Shown here: positions 7,245-14,242 of the stretch, piece by piece
Layout: each line of letters opens with the position of its first letter
Position numbering within the stretch: position 1 is the stretch's first letter
Assembly: GCA_905214905.1 (NCBI GenBank)
Contig: CAJMNK010000040.1
Span: forward strand, 1-19,482
DNA from: an uncultured bacterium
Lineage (GTDB): Bacteria; Actinomycetota; Coriobacteriia; Coriobacteriales; Coriobacteriaceae
Reading direction: 5' to 3'
Length of the DNA: 19,482 nt
Program-made: the position numbers and the translations under genes
Notes under the pieces: model-generated
Database searches by the model: none
Told to the model about the DNA's origin: nothing
Seen by the model: only the letters and a program-made list of their open reading frames with translations

Positions 7245-7415
7245 ATGGAATTGACAGCAATGTTTGGCTCGATTGGCCTGTGTGTGGGCGCAATTGTTGC
7301 CGCCGCGGTCATCTACTTTGTGGTCACGGCCATTAAGGGCAAAAGGGCCGAACGCAAGGAGCGCGCGACGCTTAAACAGCATCGCGACCAGCAGAGCAAA
7401 CGCGCACAGAGATAG
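7245..7415 (+). CDS. Small single-pass membrane protein, 56 aa
   Basis: A short gene supported by ATG with AGAGAGG 9 nt upstream and a TAG 25 nt before the convergent methyltransferase gene's end. One helix spans about residues 8-30 (SIGLCVGAIVAAAVIYFVV), followed by a strongly basic tail (KGKRAERKERATLKQHRDQQ...) that would lie in the cytoplasm by the positive-inside rule. I recognise no family. The hydrophobic-then-basic design and GC-rich third positions argue for a real gene rather than a chance frame. A weak -10-like TATCTT lies at 7207-7212. Its role is unknown; regulators of membrane complexes often look like this. Confidence 0.6.
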   Translation: MELTAMFGSIGLCVGAIVAAAVIYFVVTAIKGKRAERKERATLKQHRDQQSKRAQR

Positions 7416-7439
7416 CTTGTTGAGTTTTGGATCCGTGCG

Positions 7440-8543
7440 CTAGCTGCGTTTTCGGATCAGGGCAATGTAGAAGCCCTCAAATTCGCGGCTGGGCGGAATG
7501 GTGAGCGTGCCGGGCAGGCCGTTGGCGATGGCCGATACCTGACCCGCGGCAATGGCCTCGGTCAGGGCGTTGGACTCGATGCGCGGCTCCTCACCAGCTT
7601 CCTGGGCACGGCGTGCCTCACTTTCGCTTGGCGTGCCGTCGAGGGGGATGAGCTCGCAGTCCATATGCTTGTCGAGGGCCTCTTGCAGGGCGTCCTCGTT
7701 TTCCTGCGGCAAGATCGAACAAGTCGAATAGACGAGCGTGCCGCCCGGTTTGAGGGCTCCCATGGCGCGGTCCAGAAGTGCTCGCTGCGAGCGGGCGCAC
7801 TTGCTCAGCAACTGCTCGGTGAGGCCGCGCAGGCTCTTCTCGTTGCCGCTGACGACGGTGCCCGTGCCGGTGCAGGGAGCGTCGAGCAGGATACGGTCAA
7901 AGCGGAAGAACTCGTCGAGCTCGCGTGCGTCGATGCGCATGACGGGCACGTTTTTTGCGCCTTGGCGGTGGAGGTTGGCTTCGAGCTTCTCGGCGCGGGG
8001 AATGCTCATCTCGCAGGCGGTAAGGTGCGCCTGCCCCTGCGTGAGGGCGGCGATCTGCGTCGTCTTGCCGCCGGGGGCCGCGCACATGTCCAGGATGTCC
8101 TCGCCGGCCTGGGCGCCCAAGACCAACGGCGGCATCATGGACGACAGACTTTGCAAGTAGATCTTGCCGTCGCGGTAGATGTCGAGGTCCCACAGGTCGG
8201 AAACCTGGGCCTCGGGCAGGATGAAAGCGTCCGGGTACCAGGCGACGGTTTGGTGGGCGATGCCGGCTGCATCGAGTGCCGCAACGATGTCCTCGGCGGT
8301 TGCCTTGAGCGTGTTGGCACGCAGCGTGACCGGGCGTGTGACCGCGGCGCCGAAGCCCTCGATCATAAGCTCGGCATCGGTGGGCGCATAGGCGCCGGCG
8401 ACCGTGTCGACCATAAAGCGCGGAAGGTCGGCGGCGGAGGGTTGGGCGGCAAGCTGGTCAGAAAGCTCGGTAGCAGCAAATTGCCTAAGCTTGAGCTCGG
8501 GCTTAACCTGCTTTTTCTGCTTACGACGACGCGGCTTGGACAT
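7440..8543 (-). CDS. RsmB/NOP-type RNA 5-methylcytosine methyltransferase
   Basis: 367 aa. A SAM-dependent enzyme that methylates cytosine C5 in rRNA or tRNA. Motif I is DMCAAPGGKTTQ (152-163), motif IV is LLDAPCTGTG (219-228), and motif VI is VYSTCSI (271-277). Cys224 in the PC pair and Cys275 in the TC pair are the two family cysteines, for release and for attack on C6. The C-terminus FEGFYIALIRK is typical. The N-terminus is Lys/Arg-rich (SKPRRRKQKKQ). There is no long NusB-like domain as in E. coli RsmB, so it is closer in layout to RsmF/YebU or archaeal Trm4-like enzymes; the target base is not assignable. The ATG follows AAAGGA. It lies 40 nt behind metG on the same strand and is probably cotranscribed; a small dyad CTAGGC/GCCTAG (8566-8587) sits between them. 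Confidence 0.92.
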   Translation of the reverse strand: MSKPRRRKQKKQVKPELKLRQFAATELSDQLAAQPSAADLPRFMVDTVAGAYAPTDAELMIEGFGAAVTRPVTLRANTLKATAEDIVAALDAAGIAHQTVAWYPDAFILPEAQVSDLWDLDIYRDGKIYLQSLSSMMPPLVLGAQAGEDILDMCAAPGGKTTQIAALTQGQAHLTACEMSIPRAEKLEANLHRQGAKNVPVMRIDARELDEFFRFDRILLDAPCTGTGTVVSGNEKSLRGLTEQLLSKCARSQRALLDRAMGALKPGGTLVYSTCSILPQENEDALQEALDKHMDCELIPLDGTPSESEARRAQEAGEEPRIESNALTEAIAAGQVSAIANGLPGTLTIPPSREFEGFYIALIRKRS

Positions 8544-8583
8544 CCGTCTTTCCTTTCTATTCCACCTAGGCCCTGCCGGTTGC

Positions 8584-10734
8584 CTAGTACTGGCTCTCGT
8601 GCTTGCTGAAGAAGTCGAAGCGCGGGGGCAGCGGCTTCACGCGGTGCTCGCCGGGCTTCTCGCCCAGGATCTCCACGAACTCGTCCGTGGAGGCAAAGAT
8701 GCTGTCCCAGCTAAAGAAGGCGACCGGGTCAACGTCGAAGTACTCGCAGATGAGCTCGCAGCCGGCCGGGACGATACCGTGCATCAGGACGGTCGCCACG
8801 CGCAGCTCGGTAAAGGCGTCGACGAGGGCCTGCGTCATTGCGGCGTTTGCCTCGTTACCCTCGAGCTTGTTGGCGGCCTTGGAGGCATCGCTCCAGCGCT
8901 TGTTGGCGGCGCGCAGGTAGTCGTCGCACACGGCAAGCGCGCGGTGCGTCTCGAACTTGTACATGGCCTGCTCAAAGGCGAGGGCTGCCTGTTGGGCGGC
9001 TTCGACCACGGTGTCAGAAGCCGCACCGGCGGGGATGCAGCCGTTGCGGTAGGGGCTCTCGTCGCCCTCCTTGACGGCGACGCCGTAGAAGCAGCTGCGG
9101 GCCAGACGGTTGAACACGCCGGTCAAAAGGGCGCTCTCCTTAAGGGCCGGATCGATGACGCGCTTGTCGTCGCAGGCGCGCACCTCGTTGCCGTCCTTGT
9201 CCTTGCCGGTCACGCGGGTGTCGTATGCCTTGGGGCTAAAGCTCACTGGCTTTTCGGACAGGCCGAGCGACAGCCAGTGAGCGCGCATCTGCTCGCAGGT
9301 GTAGTGGTTGAGCAGGTCGTCTGCCGGCGGGGGAGGCGTCTGCGAGGACGAGCTGGCCTTTTTGCCCATGTAGAGCAGGTGGTAGCAGGCGCTGACGGTG
9401 CTCTGCGTAAGGTCCCAACCCAGGGCCTCCCACATGGCGGTTTGCGCGATGCAGTAGAAATAGATGTTGTCCTGACCGATAAACTGGTAGATCTGCGCGT
9501 CGTCAGAGCACCACCAGTCGCGCCAGTCGAGCGAGCTGTGCTGGTAGGTGGGCGCGGGGACCTGCGTGGAATCGGCGGCGGGCTCGCCCATGAGGGCGGC
9601 ATCCTGGGCGGCGACGCCCTCGGTCACGCCGGCGGCCTTGGCATCGCGTGCGAGCACGGTGCGAGTGTAGCTGATGGGCGCCCACAGGCTCTCGGGCCAG
9701 CACCAGCAGGTGACGTCGGTCACGCCGTCGACCTCGGGCACCGGAACGCCCCAGTCGATGTTGCCGGTGATGCGGAAGGGCACGAGCGCCTTGCCGCTGC
9801 GGAAGCGCACGCCGCCGTTGGCGAGCACCGCGTGGGCATCGTCGCGCTCCTTCCAGCTGGGGAAGGTGACGGTAAAGCTGCTCTTGTTGCCCTCGGGCTC
9901 CAGCACGGTGTGCTCGGGGAGCTGGTCCTCGACGGCGTCGAAGGCCTCACGGAACTTGTTCTGAATGTAGAGCTGAGCCGGCAGCAGCCACTCCTCCATG
10001 GTCTTGGAAACCACGGAGCGAACCTGCGGGTTCTGGGCGAGCTTGGCGGTGTAGGTCTTCATAAAGTCGAGGTAGGCCGGCAGGTCGAAGTAGAGGTTGT
10101 CGACCGGGCGCAGCTCGGGCACCTCGCCGGTGAGCTGGCTCTTGGGTGCGATAAGCTCCTCGGGCTCAAACTGGTGACCCAAGTCGCACTCGTCGGCGTA
10201 CGCCTTCTCGGACTTGCAGCCCTGGATGGGGCAGCGGCCGATGACCTGGCGGCCGTTGAGGAATGTGCCGGCCTTGGCGTCGTAGAACTGCAGCGTGGAG
10301 CGCTTGGAGATGGTGCCCTGCTCGTGCAGGCGCTCGATAATCTCGGCGGTAACCTCGTTGTGGATCTGGGCCGCCGGCTCAAGGCCCGAGCCGCCGTAGA
10401 TGTCACAGCTGATGTTGTAGTTGTTGAGGGTCGCGGCCTGGCGGGAGTGATTGGACTCGACATACTCGCCGATGGACTTATCGTAGCCTTCATTCTCCTT
10501 GAGCTTGCGGTAGCTCTCCATGATGGGCGAGCCGTAGCAGTCGGTGCCCGAGGTGAAGATGACGTTCTCGCGGCCCAGGCGGTCGCGAAGGAAGCGGGCA
10601 AAGAAGTCGGCCGGGACAAAGACGCCGCCGACGTGGCCAAAGTGCAGGCCTTTGTTGCCGTAAGGCTCGCCGGCGGTAACGATGGCGCGGCGCGGCCAGC
10701 TGGGACGGTCGTTCATGGAGTATTTGGATGCCAT
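8584..10734 (-). CDS. metG: Methionyl-tRNA synthetase, divergent form
   Basis: 716 aa. Charges tRNA-Met using ATP. The class I HIGH motif is HFGH (31-34) within GEPYGNKGLHFGH. The MetRS zinc knuckle is recognisable: CPIQGC...DECDLGH (C168, C173, C183, H187), followed by the family pattern PEELIAPKSQLTGEVPELRPVDNLYFDL. WGVPVP and the CWCWPESLWAPISY region match the MetRS core. The KMSKS loop is atypical: MGKKASSSS (about 456-464). There is also an insertion around 270-315 (a Gly/Asn/Phe-rich block). The start is ATG 10734, chosen because AAGGAG lies 5 nt upstream; the in-frame ATG at 10749 has no such site. It is the first gene of a minus unit with the RNA methyltransferase. It is probably the housekeeping enzyme unless a second MetRS exists elsewhere. 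Confidence 0.88.
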   Translation of the reverse strand: MASKYSMNDRPSWPRRAIVTAGEPYGNKGLHFGHVGGVFVPADFFARFLRDRLGRENVIFTSGTDCYGSPIMESYRKLKENEGYDKSIGEYVESNHSRQAATLNNYNISCDIYGGSGLEPAAQIHNEVTAEIIERLHEQGTISKRSTLQFYDAKAGTFLNGRQVIGRCPIQGCKSEKAYADECDLGHQFEPEELIAPKSQLTGEVPELRPVDNLYFDLPAYLDFMKTYTAKLAQNPQVRSVVSKTMEEWLLPAQLYIQNKFREAFDAVEDQLPEHTVLEPEGNKSSFTVTFPSWKERDDAHAVLANGGVRFRSGKALVPFRITGNIDWGVPVPEVDGVTDVTCWCWPESLWAPISYTRTVLARDAKAAGVTEGVAAQDAALMGEPAADSTQVPAPTYQHSSLDWRDWWCSDDAQIYQFIGQDNIYFYCIAQTAMWEALGWDLTQSTVSACYHLLYMGKKASSSSQTPPPPADDLLNHYTCEQMRAHWLSLGLSEKPVSFSPKAYDTRVTGKDKDGNEVRACDDKRVIDPALKESALLTGVFNRLARSCFYGVAVKEGDESPYRNGCIPAGAASDTVVEAAQQAALAFEQAMYKFETHRALAVCDDYLRAANKRWSDASKAANKLEGNEANAAMTQALVDAFTELRVATVLMHGIVPAGCELICEYFDVDPVAFFSWDSIFASTDEFVEILGEKPGEHRVKPLPPRFDFFSKHESQY

Positions 10735-10815
10735 GGGACTCCTTCGCATATGGTGGGAGCGCGGCCGGGCGCAAGGCCTGGCGACGCGGTGGTCAATTCG
10801 TGCATATCATTCGAC

Positions 10816-10824
10816 ATTATCGCA
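10816..10824 (-). promoter_or_regulatory. Candidate metG extended -10 promoter
   Basis: On the minus strand, TGCGATAAT lies about 80 nt upstream of the metG ATG. The surrounding 11-mer TGTGCGATAAT is identical to that at the degV promoter. No clear -35 is seen, which an extended -10 can tolerate. Confidence 0.4.
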
Positions 10825-10852
10825 CATGCGGGCGGGTGCGTGGCAGGGGCGC

Positions 10853-10858
10853 TATCCT
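10853..10858 (+). promoter_or_regulatory. Candidate -10 for a leaderless DUF3267 transcript
   Basis: TATCCT ends 8 nt before the ATG at 10867, and there is no Shine-Dalgarno sequence. This spacing places the start of transcription at or next to the start codon, the pattern of leaderless mRNAs common in Actinobacteria. No -35 is evident. Confidence 0.3.
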
Positions 10859-10866
10859 AAGATGCT

Positions 10867-11433
10867 ATGAATGAGATTTCCAACATACATGCGTTTGAGG
10901 ACGAGGATTTTCTGCACGCCTGCTTCGTGTGGGGGATGGCCGTGCTTGGCGTATTTGCCGTGTGCCTGGTGCCGGTGTTTATGCTGCTGGGCGGGCCTGC
11001 GGACTTGGATGCGGCTGAAGCGGGCAGCTGGATGGCTGTCGTGGGCTGGATAGTCGGCTTGGCCGCGGTTTCGGCGGCGTCATTTGCCGTGCACGAGCTG
11101 GTTCACGGTGTGTTTTTTAAGCTGCTGGCGCCTGCGGGCGCGCATGTGACCTTTGGCGCGAATCGTGAGACGGCGATGATCTATGCCTGCGCCGAGGGCG
11201 TTGTGTATTCGCGCCGGCGGTACATGGCGGTTTGCCTGGCGCCGACGGTTGTTGTGACGACAGCATTTGCCCTGGGGTTTGCGTTCTCGGACTATCCGCT
11301 GCTGTGCTACCTGGCGGCTGGTCTTCACCTTTCGGGATGCACGGGCGACTGGTATTACGTGCGGACGATCCTGCGCGACCGCCGCATTGCCGCCTGCGAG
11401 GACGCGTCCTTTGGCGTGCGCTTTTTCGGGTGA
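10867..11433 (+). CDS. DUF3267 putative zinc metalloprotease, membrane
   Basis: 188 aa integral membrane protein. Hydrophobic segments lie at about 15-40, 55-75, 118-138 and 142-160. HELVHG (about 77-82) after helix 2 fits the HExxH zinc motif of DUF3267 proteins. Further family marks are YACAEGVVYSRRRYMAVCLAP (a Cys-Glu motif that may supply a third zinc ligand) and SGCTGDWYYVRTIL, where GD is conserved. The family is related to intramembrane M50-like peptidases, but substrates are unknown. The ATG lacks a ribosome binding site and may be leaderless. The TGA is followed by queH after 10 nt, so the two are probably cotranscribed, though no functional link is known. Confidence 0.82.
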   Translation: MNEISNIHAFEDEDFLHACFVWGMAVLGVFAVCLVPVFMLLGGPADLDAAEAGSWMAVVGWIVGLAAVSAASFAVHELVHGVFFKLLAPAGAHVTFGANRETAMIYACAEGVVYSRRRYMAVCLAPTVVVTTAFALGFAFSDYPLLCYLAAGLHLSGCTGDWYYVRTILRDRRIAACEDASFGVRFFG

Positions 11434-11443
11434 GGAGATGTCG

Positions 11444-12019
11444 ATGAGGCCGTTGTTGTTGCACGCTTGCTGTGCGCCGTGCTCACTTGAGCCGGTTCGC
11501 TTGCTGCGCGAAGAGGGGTTTGAACCCACGATTTGCTGGACCAACCCCAATATTCAGCCGCACGATGAATGGCAGCGGCGCCTGGACGAGCTACGCCGGT
11601 GGTGTGCCGATGGCGACATCGAGCTCATCGAGGCGGGGGAGGACCGCGAGCGCTGGGAGGCCGGCGTGGCCCAGCTGGGCGCCGATCGACCCCGTCGCTG
11701 TCGCGCGTGCTATGCCCTGCGCTTGGCCGAGGCGTGCCGCGTGGCCCAGGAGCGCGGGTTTGAGTTTGTGGGCACGACGCTCGCCGTCTCGCCGTATCAG
11801 CTGTTCGATACCTGCAATGATGTTTTGGAGCGTCTGGCTGCCGCCCGCGGTCTCACCCCGGTGATTCGCGATTTTCGCCCGTATTATCCCGAGGCTACGC
11901 GCCGTTCGCGTGAGCTGGGCATGTATCGGCAGAATTACTGCGGCTGCCGTTTCTCGGCGGTCGAGGCGGCCATGGATCGCGCCCGCATCCGCGACGAGCG
12001 CAAAGCCGCCAAAAAGTAG
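11444..12019 (+). CDS. queH: Epoxyqueuosine reductase QueH (DUF208)
   Basis: 191 aa. Catalyses the last step of queuosine synthesis, reducing epoxyqueuosine to queuosine at position 34 of tRNA Asp, Asn, His and Tyr; it replaces the unrelated B12-dependent QueG. Visible marks are LLHACCAPC (adjacent cysteines plus one), NPNIQPHDEW, RCRACYALRL, GTTLAVSPYQ and NYCGCRFS. Together they give the cysteine set that binds the iron-sulfur and iron centres of the family. The start is ATG 11444 with GAGGAG 6 nt upstream; ATG 11438 overlaps that site and is less likely. It sits 10 nt after DUF3267. queA, acting one step earlier in the pathway, lies 6 kb downstream on the same strand, beyond the arginine locus. 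Confidence 0.95.
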   Translation: MRPLLLHACCAPCSLEPVRLLREEGFEPTICWTNPNIQPHDEWQRRLDELRRWCADGDIELIEAGEDRERWEAGVAQLGADRPRRCRACYALRLAEACRVAQERGFEFVGTTLAVSPYQLFDTCNDVLERLAAARGLTPVIRDFRPYYPEATRRSRELGMYRQNYCGCRFSAVEAAMDRARIRDERKAAKK

Positions 12020-12079
12020 TTCATTTGGGCTGGGACTTTGAGCTGTCTGCGCGGTACGGTCGTTTTTGGGAAAGTCGAT

Positions 12080-12736
12080 TTAATTAAGCGTGTGATCGTG
12101 GCTCGCTTGATACCAAACGACGACTCCTATGATTCTAATCCTCCGTTTGTTAAACATCAGATCCGGACTTGCTGTTGCATATGAATGGGACGACAGCACA
12201 ATCATGTCGTTTCCTTCTGCAAATCGCCTAATTACCGGTGTTTTACCGTCTGTGAGCGCCAATACAGCACAGCCGTTCCAAGGCTTTGCGGTGGTATCGA
12301 CAAGTAGTAAGCTGCCGGGAGGGTAAATGCGGGACATTTCGTCGCCTTTGATTTTAACGAAAACGCTATGTGGGTGACGTTTGGCTACGTCTATAGGCGC
12401 GCAAGCATTTTGTTGGCCGTGCGTGATGCGGCGCTTTTGCGATTCGATATCGATGACGGGAAATGTGCCCTCCATTTCGTGGATAGCAGGGTCTTCGTCG
12501 GTGACGATTCTTTTATTTGCGAGCTTTACAGCCAAACCGTTTTCCTCGCCAACAAGTTCATCGCGGGTGTAACCGAAGAGCGCTTGTAACTTTTCAATAT
12601 AGCGCTCACGGGGGGCATACCGACTTTTTTCCCAACGACAAACGGTCTCTTTAGATACCCCCAACATCTCTGCAAGTTGCGCCTGACCAAGATGCTCCAT
12701 GGTGCGGAGTTTACGAATATTTGCCCCGAAGCCCAT
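12080..12736 (-). CDS. XRE-S24 transcriptional regulator lacking the cleavage dyad
   Basis: 218 aa. The N-terminal XRE helix-turn-helix is at about 5-60 (LGQAQLAEMLGVSKETVCRW is the two-helix motif). The C-terminal S24/LexA-like beta domain is at about 120-210: VFVKIKGDEMSRI, GSLLLVDTTAKPWNGCAVLAL, then TPVIRRF. In self-cleaving LexA/CI proteins, GxSM carries the Ser and VKR carries the Lys. Here the aligned residues are Glu133 (GDEM) and Ile169 (VIRR), so autocleavage is not expected. The start is ATG 12736 with AGAGG about 10 nt upstream, 2 nt after the stop of the deiminase paralogue; a longer frame to 12769 would overlap that gene. By position it probably regulates the arginine locus, perhaps through the divergent tandem boxes. 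The ligand is unknown. Confidence 0.87.
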   Translation of the reverse strand: MGFGANIRKLRTMEHLGQAQLAEMLGVSKETVCRWEKSRYAPRERYIEKLQALFGYTRDELVGEENGLAVKLANKRIVTDEDPAIHEMEGTFPVIDIESQKRRITHGQQNACAPIDVAKRHPHSVFVKIKGDEMSRIYPPGSLLLVDTTAKPWNGCAVLALTDGKTPVIRRFAEGNDMIVLSSHSYATASPDLMFNKRRIRIIGVVVWYQASHDHTLN

Positions 12737-12738
12737 GG

Positions 12739-13989
12739 CTATAGATCCTCTCGCCACAGAGGGAGGCATAGACAGTTTGTGCCACCATAGCCTTTGGTGA
12801 GCTCGTCAATGGATAGCGGGAATAATTCCATTCCTGCTTTCTCAAGCGCTTCGTTGGTCCAAACGTTTTCTTCATATACGCATAGTTTTCCTGGCGAGAG
12901 CGCAAGGATAGACGTTGCGTTGTTCCGGCGTTCTCTTTCGTAGGCGGTTTGATTCCCGCCTCCGCAGTCAATCACTTTTATTGGTTCGCAACAGGCTGCA
13001 GAGAGTATTTCCGGAATCGTGCGATCGATAGGAGTGATCGTAAGGCCCCTTCCGGATCGTTTTAGTTGAATGCTGTATGCATCAACGGCATTGCATATCT
13101 CACGATCGATGAGGAACGCGTCGTGATCAATTCTACTTATGAACGTATCGAGGTGGATACGCAGCCCGTCAGAGGGGACTCGAATCGCAATTAGCTCGGT
13201 GGTCTGGAATTTATTTGAGGTCAGGAGCTCTTTGGCAAGTGACTCGACGGCGGCGGGTTCAGTTCGGTCAGAGATTCCAACTAATATTGTCTTAGCACTG
13301 ATAACAATAATGTCTCCGCCTTCTATATGGTAGCTACTCCTGTTCAAATCACATATTGGAGTTTCTCCCATGATCTTGTGGTGGGTGAATATCTGCCGGT
13401 ATAAGGCGACCTCACGATCACGCTCAGGCCAATACATATGATTTAGGATGATGCCGTCTCCGACTACCACAGCAGGATCACGAGTGAAAAAAAGCGTGTT
13501 GAGGGGATTGACCAAGAGCGAGGCGGGATCAAATTGCTCGTGCACGAGCGCCCGTAGTGTTTCCGACTGGTTTGAACATAGCTCAGTGTCTCCAAAGCGA
13601 ATGCCGTTAAGTACTATATTCACCAATTCCTGGGTGTTCTTAGCGTTCTCAAACAGCTGGGTTATTGCCTCGAGGAACTCTCTGCCTGTTGCCCCGCTGC
13701 AACGGAGGTAGTCATCAATAAAATATTTAAGTGATTGGGGCTCAGTTTCAAGTGAGTCTTCGAGAAGGTCCCTAATTTCAATGGTTTCTACGCCATGCTT
13801 CTCAAGCAATTGAACCATGGAATCGTGCTCATACATTGCTTTGTCGAGGTCAAAACGACCGCTCCATTTTCGCAGGGAGAAAACTTGGCTGAAGTCGGCA
13901 TCAGGGTAGTTTTGTGTTTCAGCTCCTGGTCGATGGACAAGTACGGCTTTTAAATGACCGATTTCATTTGTTATGTGTATGCCTTGCAT
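12739..13989 (-). CDS. Arginine deiminase-family protein, diverged paralogue
   Basis: 416 aa, the normal length for arginine deiminase. Guanidine-modifying core residues are kept: FFTRDP (D171), MYWPERDRE (R190), HIEGGD (E223, D226), GISDRT (R242), IHLDTFISRID (H279, D281) and the nucleophile C406 in GGTNCLCLPLWRED. Two departures stand out. The Arg five residues before the Cys (GRGGxxC in canonical enzymes) is Tyr401 (GYGGTNC). The usual REQWNDGSN loop reads RERRNNATS. The enzyme may still deiminate arginine poorly, use another guanidino substrate, or act as a sensor. The ATG has AGGAG at a 6-nt spacer. It is the first gene of a two-gene unit with the XRE-S24 regulator, divergent from arcD-arcA-arcB. 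Codon use is more AT-rich than the housekeeping flanks. Confidence 0.88.
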   Translation of the reverse strand: MQGIHITNEIGHLKAVLVHRPGAETQNYPDADFSQVFSLRKWSGRFDLDKAMYEHDSMVQLLEKHGVETIEIRDLLEDSLETEPQSLKYFIDDYLRCSGATGREFLEAITQLFENAKNTQELVNIVLNGIRFGDTELCSNQSETLRALVHEQFDPASLLVNPLNTLFFTRDPAVVVGDGIILNHMYWPERDREVALYRQIFTHHKIMGETPICDLNRSSYHIEGGDIIVISAKTILVGISDRTEPAAVESLAKELLTSNKFQTTELIAIRVPSDGLRIHLDTFISRIDHDAFLIDREICNAVDAYSIQLKRSGRGLTITPIDRTIPEILSAACCEPIKVIDCGGGNQTAYERERRNNATSILALSPGKLCVYEENVWTNEALEKAGMELFPLSIDELTKGYGGTNCLCLPLWREDL

Positions 13990-14072
13990 GTCTGTCTCCT
14001 GTCCTGCTGGTTTTTATATAAGGCTAAGGCAGGTTCCTTGTTGTGTTGCGGAAAAGTTAAAAGACGTATGTA

Positions 14073-14120
14073 ATTGACAAATAACATCAATTTTAAATAT
14101 CAGATTGATTAATAACGTCA
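14073..14120 (+). promoter_or_regulatory. arcD promoter candidate with tandem TGA-N9-TCA boxes
   Basis: Box 1, TGACAAATAACATCA (14075-14089), and box 2, TGATTAATAACGTCA (14106-14120), match at 12 of 15 positions, are both preceded by AT, and lie exactly 31 bp apart, about three helical turns. TTGACA (14074-14079) could be a -35, with TATCAG (14098-14103) as a weak -10 at 18 bp. Box 1 would then cover the -35 and box 2 the start of transcription. The half-site TTGA...TCAA resembles FNR or ArgR targets, but the spacing fits neither exactly. Confidence 0.5.
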
Positions 14121-14242
14121 CTTTAGCTGCCGTTCATAGGTGAAAAGCGACACGATAGCGATGGTTGGCCGACCACCGCTGAGCAACCTCATACATTTAT
14201 GGTGCCAGCTGGATAGATGGGAAAAGGAATGAAGGAGGAGAT

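Noticed and set aside
10735..10749. Upstream ATG for metG
   Set aside because: AAGGAG lies between it and ATG 10734 at ideal distance for the latter, and the extra five residues have no family support.
8404..10860. Long plus-strand open frame (818 aa)
   Set aside because: Antisense to metG and part of the methyltransferase gene; Ala/Gly/Val/Leu-rich with no domain. It is a shadow of GC-rich codon bias.
12020..12079. Terminator between queH and the S24 regulator
   Set aside because: Only a 6-bp GACTTT/AAAGTC pairing with a long loop; not convincing.
14075..14089. Classical FNR or ArgR box
   Set aside because: FNR sites have TTGAT-N4-ATCAA and ArgR boxes have TGA-N8-TCA; the spacing here is N9 between TGA and TCA in both copies, so the factor is left open.
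14121..14242. Arginine or other riboswitch in the arcD leader
   Set aside because: Only a weak stem near 14158-14180 was seen, with no known aptamer pattern.
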